From NCBI GenBank assembly GCA_048201935.1, contig DBFBGR010000011.1, positions 124,001 to 188,000 on the forward strand: a stretch of 64,000 nucleotides of DNA, in the 5' to 3' direction. The notes under the pieces are model-generated. The model worked only from the letters and a program-made list of their open reading frames with translations. It did not search any database and had not been told where the DNA came from. Position numbers and translations under genes: made by a program. How positions within the stretch are numbered: position 1 is the first letter of the stretch; each line of letters begins with the position of its first letter. Source of the stretch: MGBC124762 sp048201935. GTDB taxonomy: Bacteria > Bacillota > Clostridia > Oscillospirales > Oscillospiraceae. Below are positions 1-9,362 of the stretch, one piece after another.

Positions 1-311
1 CCCCCTGCTTCGCGGCGATGGGGGCCATCCGCCGGGAGATGAACAACTGGAGGTGGACCCTGGGGGCCATCGGCTATATGTGCGCCTTTGCCTACGTCAT
101 TGCCATGCTGGTCTATCAGATCGGCGGGCTGTTCACCGGGGAGGCCCCTCTGGGCGTGTTCACCGTGATCGCCTTTGCCGCGCTGGCGGGGCTTTTATAC
201 TTGCTTTTGCGTAAAGGGGCGGATCCCGACCACACCAGTTCCAGTCTGTCCAGCGTGGCGGCAGCCGCCACACCCTGCGGCGGCTGCAAGGGCTGCAAGC
301 ATTGCCGGTGA
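1..311 (+). CDS. feoB: Ferrous iron transport protein B, C-terminal fragment
   Basis: This is the 3' end of a gene that starts outside the window; the reading frame begins at base 3. FeoB is the GTPase-coupled inner-membrane Fe(II) importer. The fragment opens with PCFAAMGAIRREMNNW, which fits the conserved region before the last membrane helices of FeoB, followed by two hydrophobic segments (around GYMCAFAYVIAML and VFTVIAFAALAGLLYLLL). It ends in a short cytoplasmic tail with four cysteines (CGGCKGCKHC), a cysteine-rich end seen in many clostridial FeoB proteins and possibly a metal-binding or redox site. A hairpin terminator follows directly. The family call is confident; the role of the tail is inference. 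Confidence 0.9.
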   Translation, partial: PCFAAMGAIRREMNNWRWTLGAIGYMCAFAYVIAMLVYQIGGLFTGEAPLGVFTVIAFAALAGLLYLLLRKGADPDHTSSSLSSVAAAATPCGGCKGCKHCR

Positions 312-345
312 GAGCCGGACCTGGCTTTGGACCATACACACATCA

Positions 346-385
346 GAAAACCGCTCTCCCGGCGACGGAGGAGCGGTTTTCCCCT
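346..385 (+). terminator. Rho-independent terminator after feoB
   Basis: The arms GAAAACCGCT (346-355) and AGCGGTTTTC (372-381) can pair, and the 3' arm contributes a short T-run. It sits 35 bases after the feoB stop and just before the nagB promoter. Confidence 0.8.
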
Positions 386-394
386 TGGTTTGCC

Positions 395-423
395 TTGACA
401 TTGGCAGGATTTTCCGATACAAT
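395..423 (+). promoter_or_regulatory. Sigma-A promoter of nagB
   Basis: TTGACA at 395-400, a 17-bp spacer and TACAAT at 418-423. The expected start of transcription is near 430, giving a leader of about 30 bases before the nagB start. Confidence 0.85.
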
Positions 424-458
424 TTTTCTATCAAATGACCCAAAGGAGGGCTCATCCT

Positions 459-1211
459 ATGCGCGTCTATCAAACCGCCGACTACGCCGCCATGTCCCGC
501 CAGGCCGCCAATCTCATCACCTCCGTGGTGGTGCTCAAGCCCGATTGTGTGCTGGGCCTGGCCACCGGCTCCACCCCCGTGGGCACCTACAAGCAGCTTA
601 TCGACTGGAACAAAGAGGGCTACCTGAGCTTCGCCCAGGTCACCACCGTGAACCTGGACGAGTACCAGGGCCTGCCGGTCACCCACGACCAGTCCTACCG
701 CTACTTCATGAACGACAATCTCTTTGACCACGTGGACATCGACAAGGCCCGGACCAATGTGCCCAATGGCATGGCCGAGGACATCGCCGCCGAGTGCGCG
801 CGCTACGACGCGCTGGTCAAGAGCCTGGGCGGCGCGGACCTCCAGCTTTTGGGCATGGGCCACGACGGCCACATCGCCTTCAACGAGCCCTGCGACCACT
901 TCCCTGTGGGCACCCACCTGGTGGAGCTGGACCCCATGACCATCCAGGCCAACGCCCGGTTCTTCGACAACGACCCCGCCAAGGTGCCCACCAAGGCCCT
1001 CACCATGGGCATCGGCACCATCATGTCCGCCAAGAAAATTTTGATGATCGTCAGCGGCGCGGACAAGTCGGCCATTCTGGCCAAGGCTCTGCTGGGCCCC
1101 GTCACCCCCCAGGTCCCCGCCTCGGCCCTGCAGCTCCACCCGGATGTGACCGTGGTGGCCGACCAGGCGGCTCTGGCTGATTACATCAAGGCCGGCGGCA
1201 AGGTCTGCTAA
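459..1211 (+). CDS. nagB: Glucosamine-6-phosphate deaminase
   Basis: A 250-residue cytoplasmic enzyme that converts glucosamine-6-phosphate to fructose-6-phosphate and ammonia, feeding amino sugars into glycolysis. The phosphate-binding motif LATGSTP, the NLDEY motif with the catalytic aspartate and the GHDGHIAFNEP active-site segment are all present, and the length is normal for NagB. An in-frame ATG lies 24 bases upstream at 435, but the ribosome-binding site AAAGGAGGG at 442-450 favours the ATG at 459. The gene appears to be a single transcription unit, with a consensus promoter in front and a hairpin terminator behind. No nagA is next to it. Confidence 0.95.
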   Translation: MRVYQTADYAAMSRQAANLITSVVVLKPDCVLGLATGSTPVGTYKQLIDWNKEGYLSFAQVTTVNLDEYQGLPVTHDQSYRYFMNDNLFDHVDIDKARTNVPNGMAEDIAAECARYDALVKSLGGADLQLLGMGHDGHIAFNEPCDHFPVGTHLVELDPMTIQANARFFDNDPAKVPTKALTMGIGTIMSAKKILMIVSGADKSAILAKALLGPVTPQVPASALQLHPDVTVVADQAALADYIKAGGKVC

Positions 1212-1244
1212 ATAACAAAAAGTTAAACAGCAACAAAATAATAC

Positions 1245-1280
1245 AGCCCGGCGTCCGAGTTGGACGCCGGGCTTGCTTTT
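1245..1280. terminator. Bidirectional terminator between nagB and the convergent surface-protein gene
   Basis: AGCCCGGCGTCC (1245-1256) pairs with GGACGCCGGGCT (1262-1273) over a five-base loop, with T-rich sequence on the + side. The genes on either side converge on it. Confidence 0.8.
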
Positions 1281-1294
1281 ACACACGTTGCTTT

Positions 1295-2407
1295 TTAATC
1301 GGTCTCGGTGGGGGTGAACAGAGTAAAGGGCCGCTGAGACCAGGTAGAGATGTTCCGGCGCAGGGCCTGGGCGGTGACGCTGGAGTCGGTGAGGGTGACC
1401 CGGGCCACCCGCCGGGCGGACACGTCCTGGGCCAGATTCTCCGCCTGGGCGGAGACGCTGCGGCCCCGGGGGCTCACGTTGCCCGACCACACCCACCAGC
1501 TACCCTCGGTCCGGCCCCCACTGAGGAAGGCCACCTGGGTGGCCTCGGCGCGGAGGACGTGGCCCAGTCGCTGGTTGCCCAGGCGGAAGTCCCCCGCGGG
1601 GTCCTCGCTGCCCAGCAGCAGGCCGATCTGGTGCCCCGCGGCGGCGGCGGCGCGAACGTCGGCGTCCCGATCCAGAAGGTCCTCCGGGGAGAAGAGAAAC
1701 AGCGCTGACAGCCGGGCGTTTGCGAAGGTGCTGAGCAGGTGGTCAAAGCCACTGCCGTCGGTGCAGGCCACGGCGAAGCAGATGCTCACCGGGTCGGGCT
1801 GGGCGCTGGGGGTGGGTCCGGCGGAGGGCCGGGGCTCCGAGGGCGCGGGAGTGGCTTGGCTTGCCACATACTGGCTCACGGTGGAGGCCACCAGCGTGGC
1901 CGCCGAGGCGCCAAACTGAGCGTCGCTCATGGAGGCCTGGTCGGTGCAGATGCGGGCGATGGGCACGGTGCCGTCGGGGAGGACGACATTATAAAAGGAG
2001 TAGGTCAGCCCAAAATAGGAGGCCACGAAGCGAAGGGGAATGAAGACCACGCCGTTTCGGGTGATGATGTGGGCGTCCTGCTCGTTGCCCTCCTTGTCCG
2101 CCGCGCCCGAGCCGTTGAGCTGGAAGATGACGGTCTGGCGGCGGTTGAAGATGGTGAAGGTACCGCCGGTGCGGTTCAGGGCGTAGGACAGCCCCAGCTC
2201 CTTGTTGTCCAGCACGGAGTAGGGCACGTAGATGGTGCCCGAGCGCAGCACGGGCATCTGGTCGGCGGTGATGAGCCGCAGCAGGACCGAGTCGTTGACG
2301 CCCACCAGGTACACGCCGTCATAGGTCCCTGCCGCCGCCGTCCAGGGCAGGGCCAGCACCAAAAGGGCCGCCAGCACGCAGAGGATGGCGACGAGACGCT
2401 TTTTCAT
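1295..2407 (-). CDS. Secreted protein: copper-amine-oxidase-like N domain plus degenerate NodB-like domain
   Basis: A 370-residue exported protein of unknown role. Residues 1-26 form a signal peptide (charged start, long hydrophobic core, AAA end). Residues about 27-150 resemble the copper amine oxidase N-terminal-like domain common in Firmicute surface proteins (VPLRF-type segment IPLRFVASYFGL). A proline-rich linker lies near 186-205. The rest resembles the polysaccharide deacetylase (NodB) fold: LSALFLFSPEDLL and AAAGHQIGLLLGSED line up with the usual segments, but the catalytic FDDG and the H-x-x-x-H metal site are missing. A binding role rather than catalysis is therefore likely. The start ATG has AAAGGAGG eight bases upstream. 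It follows asnS by 31 bases on the same strand and is probably co-transcribed. Confidence 0.7.
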   Translation of the reverse strand: MKKRLVAILCVLAALLVLALPWTAAAGTYDGVYLVGVNDSVLLRLITADQMPVLRSGTIYVPYSVLDNKELGLSYALNRTGGTFTIFNRRQTVIFQLNGSGAADKEGNEQDAHIITRNGVVFIPLRFVASYFGLTYSFYNVVLPDGTVPIARICTDQASMSDAQFGASAATLVASTVSQYVASQATPAPSEPRPSAGPTPSAQPDPVSICFAVACTDGSGFDHLLSTFANARLSALFLFSPEDLLDRDADVRAAAAAGHQIGLLLGSEDPAGDFRLGNQRLGHVLRAEATQVAFLSGGRTEGSWWVWSGNVSPRGRSVSAQAENLAQDVSARRVARVTLTDSSVTAQALRRNISTWSQRPFTLFTPTETD

Positions 2408-2438
2408 GCCGGCGGGCCTCCTTTCGACGTGCGGGTGG

Positions 2439-3833
<1,395 letters not shown>

Positions 3834-3870
3834 ATCTCTTTCCCTCCGTTGGGCAAAATTCGATGCATAT

Positions 3871-3899
3871 ATTATAGTATACTCCGCCCGGTTTTACAA
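3871..3899 (-). promoter_or_regulatory. Sigma-A promoter of asnS
   Basis: On the minus strand, TTGTAA (3899-3894), a 17-bp spacer and TATAAT (3876-3871), about 38 bases before the asnS start. Confidence 0.75.
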
Positions 3900-3978
3900 T
3901 CCCCACTTTTCCGCTTCATATTTCCCGCGCGAGGCTCATATGGTGGAGGGGAAACGGAAGTTGGGGAGTGTGTTGCGT

Positions 3979-4227
3979 GTGAAGGAAAAGATCGAGGAGC
4001 GGGCCGAGATGCTGGCCCAGTACATCATAGAGAGCGGCGCCACCGTCCGCGCCGCCGCCGCCAAGTTCGGTCTGAGCAAATCCACCGTACACAAGGACCT
4101 GTCCGAACGGCTGCCGCAGTTCCGGCCCGGGCTCTATGAGCAGGCCAAGGCCGTGCTGGACCGGAACAAGGCCCAGCGCCACCTCCGGGGCGGGGCGGCC
4201 ACCAAGCGAAAATATAAAGGAGACTGA
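3979..4227 (+). CDS. spoIIID: Stage III sporulation transcriptional regulator SpoIIID
   Basis: A small DNA-binding protein of 82 residues that controls sigma-E-dependent mother-cell genes during sporulation. The helix-turn-helix and its flanks are highly conserved: ATVRAAAAKFGLSKSTVHKDLSERLP matches the family in spirit and contains its hallmark SKSTVHKDL, followed by HLRGGAATKRKYK near the C-terminus. The frame is open far upstream. I chose GTG 3979 because it gives the usual MKEK-type start and has GGGGAG ten bases before it; TTG 3961 (behind GGAGGGGA) and ATG 3940 are alternatives. A strong terminator follows. It is not linked here to other sporulation operons, but cwlJ-gerQ lies 5 kb away. 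Confidence 0.92.
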   Translation: MKEKIEERAEMLAQYIIESGATVRAAAAKFGLSKSTVHKDLSERLPQFRPGLYEQAKAVLDRNKAQRHLRGGAATKRKYKGD

Positions 4228-4233
4228 GGGAAA

Positions 4234-4267
4234 ATCCCGGCGGGTCTAGCCCGCCGGGATTTTTTTG
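4234..4267 (+). terminator. Terminator after spoIIID
   Basis: ATCCCGGCGGG (4234-4244) pairs with CCCGCCGGGAT (4250-4260), followed by seven T. Confidence 0.9.
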
Positions 4268-4392
4268 TGCAATTTTTTGCGGAAGGGAAAAAGCCCTGTT
4301 TGTTGTGCCTGTTTTTGGAGAGAGTGGGGGAAAGACCCAAGATATTGTTACAAAAGGGTGACAAGGGGTGAAGTCTGGGCAACAAAATGGGG

Positions 4393-4421
4393 TTGACGGC
4401 AGGGAGGAAAAGGTATAAGAT
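4393..4421 (+). promoter_or_regulatory. Promoter of the M23 peptidase gene
   Basis: TTGACG at 4393-4398, a 17-bp spacer and TAAGAT at 4416-4421. The leader to the ATG at 4505 is about 80 bases. The rest of the 277-base gap after spoIIID shows no gene. Confidence 0.6.
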
Positions 4422-4504
4422 ACACATTGTAACTATTTTGTAATCTTTATCCTGCCCCCTTGGGGGCGGTTTCCGCCAAGACAGACAGGGAGAAGGTGAC
4501 ACCC

Positions 4505-5965
4505 ATGGACGAGATACTATATCCCGGCCTCCCCCGGACGGAGGAGGTCGAGTTGGCCCCCCAGCTCAGCCGAAAGGAGCGCTGGGAGCGTAAGATCGAC
4601 GAGCTTTTGATCCGCTACGACGCCTTTATGGAGCGCCACCGCCCCCGGGCCAAGTGGTTTTTGGCCCTGGCCCTGACTTTGGGCGCGGTGACCACCGCCG
4701 CCACGGTCTACACCGCGGGCTACGCGGTGGTGGTGGACGGCCAGACCCTGGGCGTGGTGGCCGACAAGGCCCAGTTCCAGGCCATCGAGCAGAAGGTGGA
4801 GGACCGGGTTGAGGTCATCCTGGGCCGGGACTACTCCCTGGACGGCCATGTGAGCTTTGAGCCCCGCCTGGTGGCCAAGGCCGACCTCTCCGACCTGGGC
4901 GGCTTTGAGACCTACCTCTTCAACCAGGTGGAGGAGGTCACGAGGGGCTACGTGCTGACGGTGGACGGCCAGGATATGGCGGTCCAGGCCGACGGCGACG
5001 AGCTCACCGCCCTTTTGGAGCGGCTGAAGGCCCCCTATGTAAATGAGAATACCGTGGTGGCCGAGTTCACCGTGCCGGTGAACCTGACCTGCGAATATGT
5101 GGGCCAGGACCAGGTGGGCGGCGACCTGGCGGAAATTGAGGCTCTTTTGTCCTCCAACACCCGGGAGGCCGTCACCTACACCGTGGTCAAGGGCGACACC
5201 TACAGCGGCATCGCCAGCCGCTACGACATGAGCGTCAGCGACCTGCTGGCCATCAACCCGGAGGCCAGCCTAAACCGGCTGATGATCGGCGACGAGCTCA
5301 CCGTCTCAGCCAGCGTGCCCTACCTGGGCGTGCGCACTGTGGACAAGGTCCGCTATGAGGAGGCCATCCCCGCCCCGGTGGAATACCGGGAGGACGACTC
5401 CATGTACGAGGGCGACTCCAAGACCCTGGAGCCCGGCGCCGACGGCTCCCGGCTGGTGGACGCCCGGGTCACCTACCTCAACGGCATGGAGCAGCAGCGC
5501 GACATCACCGCCACCCAGGAGCTCACCGCCCCGGTGACCAAGGTGGTGGCCAAAGGTACCAAACCCCGGCCCAAGACCATGGCCAAGGGCAACTTCATCT
5601 GGCCCGTCCGGGGCACCATCACCTCCCGCTACGGCGGCCGGTCCCTCTTTGGCACCTACAACTTCCACGGCGGTCTGGACATCGCCGTGCCCTACGGCAC
5701 CTCCATCAAGGCCGCCGACGGCGGCAAGGTCATCACCGCCGGGTGGCACAACAGCTACGGCAACTATATCATCATCGACCACGAAAACGGCAAGCAGACC
5801 TACTACGCCCACAACTCCAAGCTGCTGGTCAGCGTGGGCCAGCGGGTCTACCAGGGCCAGGTCATCGCCAAGGCCGGCTCCACCGGCAACTCCACCGGCA
5901 CCCACTGCCACTTCGAGGTCCGGGTCAACGGCCAGCGGCAGAACCCCAGGAACTACTTGCCCTAA
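4505..5965 (+). CDS. Membrane-anchored LysM/G5/M23 peptidoglycan endopeptidase
   Basis: A 486-residue cell-wall enzyme expected to cut peptide cross-links of peptidoglycan. A cytoplasmic N-terminus of about 50 residues is followed by one membrane helix (WFLALALTLGAVTTAATV), so the rest should lie outside the membrane. Then come a LysM domain (about 225-270, VVKGDTYSGIASRYDMSVSDLL), a G5 domain (about 280-360) and a C-terminal M23 domain (about 385-486). The zinc ligands are visible in FHGGLDIAVP and THCHFEV, and YYAHNS carries the usual third histidine. The ATG at 4505 has GGGAGAAGG before it; an upstream in-frame start at 4460 lacks one. Similar LysM-G5-M23 proteins act in growth or in engulfment during sporulation; which applies here is not visible. 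Confidence 0.88.
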   Translation: MDEILYPGLPRTEEVELAPQLSRKERWERKIDELLIRYDAFMERHRPRAKWFLALALTLGAVTTAATVYTAGYAVVVDGQTLGVVADKAQFQAIEQKVEDRVEVILGRDYSLDGHVSFEPRLVAKADLSDLGGFETYLFNQVEEVTRGYVLTVDGQDMAVQADGDELTALLERLKAPYVNENTVVAEFTVPVNLTCEYVGQDQVGGDLAEIEALLSSNTREAVTYTVVKGDTYSGIASRYDMSVSDLLAINPEASLNRLMIGDELTVSASVPYLGVRTVDKVRYEEAIPAPVEYREDDSMYEGDSKTLEPGADGSRLVDARVTYLNGMEQQRDITATQELTAPVTKVVAKGTKPRPKTMAKGNFIWPVRGTITSRYGGRSLFGTYNFHGGLDIAVPYGTSIKAADGGKVITAGWHNSYGNYIIIDHENGKQTYYAHNSKLLVSVGQRVYQGQVIAKAGSTGNSTGTHCHFEVRVNGQRQNPRNYLP

Positions 5966-6007
5966 GAGCGTTCGCGACAAAAAGACGGGCCCTTGCCCTT
6001 CGTATAA

Positions 6008-6039
6008 AACACCGCCTGAGACCAGGCGGTGTTTTTTTA
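6008..6039 (+). terminator. Terminator after the M23 peptidase gene
   Basis: AACACCGCCT (6008-6017) pairs with AGGCGGTGTT (6024-6033), followed by a T-run. Confidence 0.9.
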
Positions 6040-6110
6040 TGCAAATGCGAATATTTATTCACGCACAACGAATACAGGAAAACAAAGGCTTGATTTTGTG
6101 GAAAATGCCC

Positions 6111-6139
6111 TTGCATTTTTGGTGTATTGCGTGTATAAT
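6111..6139 (+). promoter_or_regulatory. Promoter of the amino-acid ABC operon
   Basis: TTGCAT at 6111-6116, a 17-bp spacer and a perfect TATAAT at 6134-6139. Confidence 0.8.
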
Positions 6140-6190
6140 CCAGATAATTCCCGCCCCCACGGGGGCTATTATGAAGGAGATCGAGTGAAA

Positions 6191-7045
6191 ATGAAGAAGT
6201 ATCTTGCTTTGCTGTTGGCTGTGTGCATGGTCTTCGCCCTGGCCGCTTGCAGCGGCGGCGACGAGACCCCTGCCACCGATGTGCCCACCACCGACACCCC
6301 CGCTACCGACACCCCCGCCACCGACGAGCCCACCACCCCTGGCGCGCTGGTCACCGTGGAGCCCGGTAAGCTCCACATGTCCACCAACGCCGCCTTCCCT
6401 CCCTATGAGATGACCACCGACGACGGCGGCTTCGAGGGTATCGACGTGGAGGTGGCCGCCGCCATCGCCGAGAAGCTGGGCCTGGAGCTGGTGGTGGACG
6501 ACATGGGCTTTGACGCCGCCCTCACCGCCGTGCAGACCGGCCAGAGCGACATCGCCATGGCGGGCATCACCGTCACCGAGGAGCGCACCAAGGTCATGGA
6601 CTTCTCCGACAGCTACGCCACCGGCATCCAGGTGGTCATCGTCAAGGAGGACTCCCCCATCGCCAGCGTGGACGACCTTTCTAACGCCGACATGATCGGC
6701 TGCCAGAAGGCCACCACCGGCTACATCTACTGCTCCGACACCGTGGAGAACGGCGGCTACGGCGAGGACCACGTCACCGCCTATGAGACCGGCGCCGTGG
6801 CCGTTCAGGCTCTGGTCAACGGCCAGGTGGACGCCGTGGTCATTGACAACGAGCCCGCCAAGAGCTATGTGGCCGCCAACCCCGGCCTGAAGATTCTGGA
6901 CACCGAGTTCGCCGTGGAGGACTACGCCATCGCCGTGCAGAAGGACAACGTCCAGTTGCTGGACGCGGTGAACGCCGCCATGGCCGAGCTGAAGGCCGAC
7001 GGCACCTTCCAGGCCATCGTGGACAGCTACATCACCGCCGAGTAA
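6191..7045 (+). CDS. Polar amino-acid ABC transporter, substrate-binding lipoprotein
   Basis: A 284-residue extracytoplasmic binding protein of SBP family 3. The lipoprotein signal ends in the lipobox LAAC, after which a low-complexity linker made of repeated T/P/A/D units leads to the two-lobed binding domain. LHMSTNAAFPPYEMTTDDG, GIDVEVAAAIAEKLGLEL and DIAMAGITVTEERTKVMDFS are typical of the glutamine/arginine/histidine group; the exact substrate cannot be read from the sequence. AAGGAG precedes both ATG 6191 and an in-frame GTG at 6185, which could be the true start. The permease and ATPase genes follow, separated by an internal hairpin that should leave this subunit in excess. Confidence 0.9.
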   Translation: MKKYLALLLAVCMVFALAACSGGDETPATDVPTTDTPATDTPATDEPTTPGALVTVEPGKLHMSTNAAFPPYEMTTDDGGFEGIDVEVAAAIAEKLGLELVVDDMGFDAALTAVQTGQSDIAMAGITVTEERTKVMDFSDSYATGIQVVIVKEDSPIASVDDLSNADMIGCQKATTGYIYCSDTVENGGYGEDHVTAYETGAVAVQALVNGQVDAVVIDNEPAKSYVAANPGLKILDTEFAVEDYAIAVQKDNVQLLDAVNAAMAELKADGTFQAIVDSYITAE

Positions 7046-7066
7046 TTTGATCGGTCTGTGACCCCA

Positions 7067-7103
7067 GAAGGGCGGCCTTCCAACCAAGGCCGCCCTTCTT
7101 TTT
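7067..7103 (+). terminator. Internal terminator/attenuator between binding-protein and permease genes
   Basis: A 13-bp perfect stem, GAAGGGCGGCCTT (7067-7079) with AAGGCCGCCCTTC (7086-7098), ends in a T-rich tract. The permease ribosome-binding site follows at once, with no new promoter in between, so partial read-through is the likely arrangement. Confidence 0.85.
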
Positions 7104-7121
7104 CAAGAGAGGAGGGGACCT

Positions 7122-7853
7122 ATGTTTCAAGCTATGATCGACTGGTGCGCGGAGCTCTGGCCCCGGATCGAGACGGCCTTCATCACCGGGGACCGCTGGA
7201 AGCTCTATCTGAAGGGACTGGGCACCACGCTGGAGATGACGGTGGTGGCCCTGTTCTTCGGCGTGATCCTGGGCCTCATCGCCGCTATGATCCGCACCGC
7301 CCACGACCAGCAGCGGCTGGGGCAGCACAATTTCGTGCTGGCCATCGGCAACCTGGTGTGCCAGATCTACACCACCGTCATCCGGGGCACCCCCATGCTG
7401 GTGCAGCTGTTCATCTGGACCTTCGTCATCATGCGCGAGGAGCGCAACAAGGTGCTGGTGGGTATTATCGGCCTGGCGGTCAACTCCGGGGCGTATGTGG
7501 CCGAAATTATACGCGGAGGACTTATGAGCGTGGACCGGGGCCAGTCGGAGGCCAGCCGCTCGCTGGGCATGAACTACTTCGACACCATGCGCTTTATCGT
7601 CATCCCCCAGGCATTTAAGAACATCCTGCCCGCGCTGGGCAACGAGTTCATCACCCTCTTTAAGGACACCTCACTGGTCCAGGCCATCGGCGGCATGGAG
7701 ATGCTCTACTACGCCACCACCATCGGCGGACGGACCTTTGACTATATGCCGCCGCTGATCGGCATCGCGATGATGTATCTGGTGGTGGTGGTCGTGCTGA
7801 CCTGGCTCCAGGGCAAGCTGGAAAGGAGGCTGCGTCAAAGTGATCGACGTTAA
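7122..7853 (+). CDS. Amino-acid ABC transporter permease (HisM/GlnP type)
   Basis: A 243-residue integral membrane subunit of a polar amino-acid importer. The N-terminal segment LKGLGTTLEMTVVALFFGVILG is the usual first membrane span of the family. The cytoplasmic coupling loop is visible as QSEASRSLGMNYFDTMRFIV, and NEFITLFKDTSLV is another family hallmark. GAGAGGAGGGG precedes the ATG. Its last 14 bases overlap the ATPase gene, which implies translational coupling. Confidence 0.92.
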   Translation: MFQAMIDWCAELWPRIETAFITGDRWKLYLKGLGTTLEMTVVALFFGVILGLIAAMIRTAHDQQRLGQHNFVLAIGNLVCQIYTTVIRGTPMLVQLFIWTFVIMREERNKVLVGIIGLAVNSGAYVAEIIRGGLMSVDRGQSEASRSLGMNYFDTMRFIVIPQAFKNILPALGNEFITLFKDTSLVQAIGGMEMLYYATTIGGRTFDYMPPLIGIAMMYLVVVVVLTWLQGKLERRLRQSDRR

Positions 7854-8562
7854 AGGTCTGAGTAAATCCTTTGGCGACCATCTGGTGCTGGATCACATCG
7901 ACCAGCACATTGCCCCCGGCGAGAAGGTGGTGGTCATTGGCCCCTCCGGCTCGGGCAAGTCCACCTTCCTTCGATGTCTCAACCTGTTGGAGACCCCCAC
8001 GGCGGGGACTATCACCTTTGAGGGCACCGTCATCACCGACCCCAAGGTGAACATCAACGCTGTGCGGCGGCAGATGGGCATGGTGTTCCAGCACTTCAAC
8101 CTCTTTCCCAACATGACCATCCGCAAGAACATCGCCCTGGCCCCGGTGCGCTCCAAGCTGATGAGCAAGGATGAGGCCGACGCCGAGGCCATGCGGCTTT
8201 TGGAGCGGGTGGGCCTGAGCGAAAAGGCCGACGCCTACCCCGCCCAGCTCTCCGGCGGACAAAAGCAGCGCATCGCCATCGTCCGGGCCCTGGCCATGAA
8301 GCCCAAGGTGATGCTCTTTGACGAGCCCACCTCCGCCCTGGACCCGGAGATGGTGGGCGAGGTGCTGGAGGTCATGCGTGAACTGGCCCAGGAGGGCATG
8401 ACCATGGTGGTGGTCACCCACGAGATGGGCTTTGCCCGGGAGGTGGGCTCCCGGGTGCTCTTTATGGACGAGGGGAAAATTTTGGAGGAGAACACTCCCG
8501 CCGAGTTCTTCGCCCATCCCAAGGAGCAGCGCACCATCGACTTCTTGTCCAAGGTGCTGTAA
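7840..8562 (+). CDS. Amino-acid ABC transporter ATP-binding protein (GlnQ type)
   Basis: A 240-residue cytoplasmic ATPase that powers the importer encoded with it. Walker A is GPSGSGKST, the Q-loop QHFN, the signature LSGGQKQR, Walker B VMLFDEPTSALDPE and the H-loop VVTHEM. The start is GTG at 7840, inside the end of the permease gene, with GAAAGGAGG ten bases upstream. It is the last gene of the operon; a hairpin follows. Confidence 0.95.
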   Translation: MIDVKGLSKSFGDHLVLDHIDQHIAPGEKVVVIGPSGSGKSTFLRCLNLLETPTAGTITFEGTVITDPKVNINAVRRQMGMVFQHFNLFPNMTIRKNIALAPVRSKLMSKDEADAEAMRLLERVGLSEKADAYPAQLSGGQKQRIAIVRALAMKPKVMLFDEPTSALDPEMVGEVLEVMRELAQEGMTMVVVTHEMGFAREVGSRVLFMDEGKILEENTPAEFFAHPKEQRTIDFLSKVL

Positions 8563-8582
8563 GCTTATCGTGTGGAACGCAC

Positions 8583-8622
8583 AAAGGTCCCGCCGTCCAT
8601 TTGGACGGCGGGACCTTTGTGC
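8583..8622. terminator. Hairpin between the ABC operon and gerQ (convergent)
   Basis: AAAGGTCCCGCCGTCC (8583-8598) pairs with GGACGGCGGGACCTTT (8603-8618). The T-tract is short on either strand, so it may end transcription from both sides only partially. Confidence 0.65.
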
Positions 8623-8696
8623 TGGGGCAACGTTTTTTGTCAATAATAACGGTCGGAAAACCAGACCTGTGTGCTTACCCTTTGGGGATTAGGGCG

Positions 8697-9338
8697 TTAC
8701 ATTCCGCCGTTTTGTCCCTGGCGGTTGGCGTAGCCCTGCTGGGTGAGGGTGACCCAGCCCGGGCCTACCTCCTCCTCCGGCGGGGGCACCGCCCCGGGGG
8801 ACACCACGCCGGGGAGCTGGGTGGCGGCGCGTTGCTGCCGCTCTAACTGCTGGGCCAGCCGCAGGGCGTTTTCCTGGGCCTGGCGGACCTGGGCGTAGGT
8901 CACCTGTCCTCCGGGGGCGTGGTCAGCCGCCTCCATGTGCTCTACGGGCCAGAGGTTGCCCTGGGCGTCCACCTCCATGATGCCCATGGGGTTGTTGGGC
9001 AGCACCCCCGGGGCGGGCCGGGTGGCGAAAAAGGCGACAAATTTGGCGGAAAACACGTCGCACATGACAAAGTTCTGGTTGGTCTCATCGTAGAGGACCA
9101 CGAAGGAACGGCCCACGGCGTAGATGATGCCGCTGCGGCGCACCAGGGTCTGGACCCCGACCAGGAAGTCGATCTGGACGTAGTGGCCCAGGTTGGCCGC
9201 CAGCACCTGCTGGAAGGACCCCTCCAGGCCGGGGGAGTCCATAATGCCGCTATCTGTGCTGGGGGGAGTTGAGATGGTATTGCCGGTCTCGTCGATGCTC
9301 TGTTGAACGCGCTGTAACCCTTCTGGTTGAATGGCCAT
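8697..9338 (-). CDS. gerQ: Spore coat protein, GerQ-like
   Basis: A 213-residue protein whose central block (about residues 45-110) resembles the GerQ domain of Bacillus, a coat protein needed to place the cortex hydrolase CwlJ. Visible features are the FLVGVQTLVRRSGIIYAVGR and FVVLYDET segments and SAKFVAFF. The C-terminal third is rich in Q, A, P and G. The neighbour just upstream on the same strand is a CwlJ-type hydrolase, the same order as cwlJ-gerQ (ywdL) in Bacillus, and this context is a main reason for the call. ATG 9338 has AAAGGAG ten bases before it; an in-frame TTG at 9347 lies too close to that site. Similarity is limited to the core. Confidence 0.72.
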   Translation of the reverse strand: MAIQPEGLQRVQQSIDETGNTISTPPSTDSGIMDSPGLEGSFQQVLAANLGHYVQIDFLVGVQTLVRRSGIIYAVGRSFVVLYDETNQNFVMCDVFSAKFVAFFATRPAPGVLPNNPMGIMEVDAQGNLWPVEHMEAADHAPGGQVTYAQVRQAQENALRLAQQLERQQRAATQLPGVVSPGAVPPPEEEVGPGWVTLTQQGYANRQGQNGGM

Positions 9339-9362
9339 AAGTATCAAGCTCCTTTCTGAACG

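Noticed and set aside
4268..4504. Possible small gene or riboswitch in the gap before the M23 peptidase gene
   Set aside because: No frame with a ribosome-binding site and no known riboswitch pattern; only the promoter is supported.
9339..9347. TTG start nine bases upstream for gerQ
   Set aside because: It lies one base from the AAAGGAG site, too close for initiation; ATG 9338 has proper spacing.
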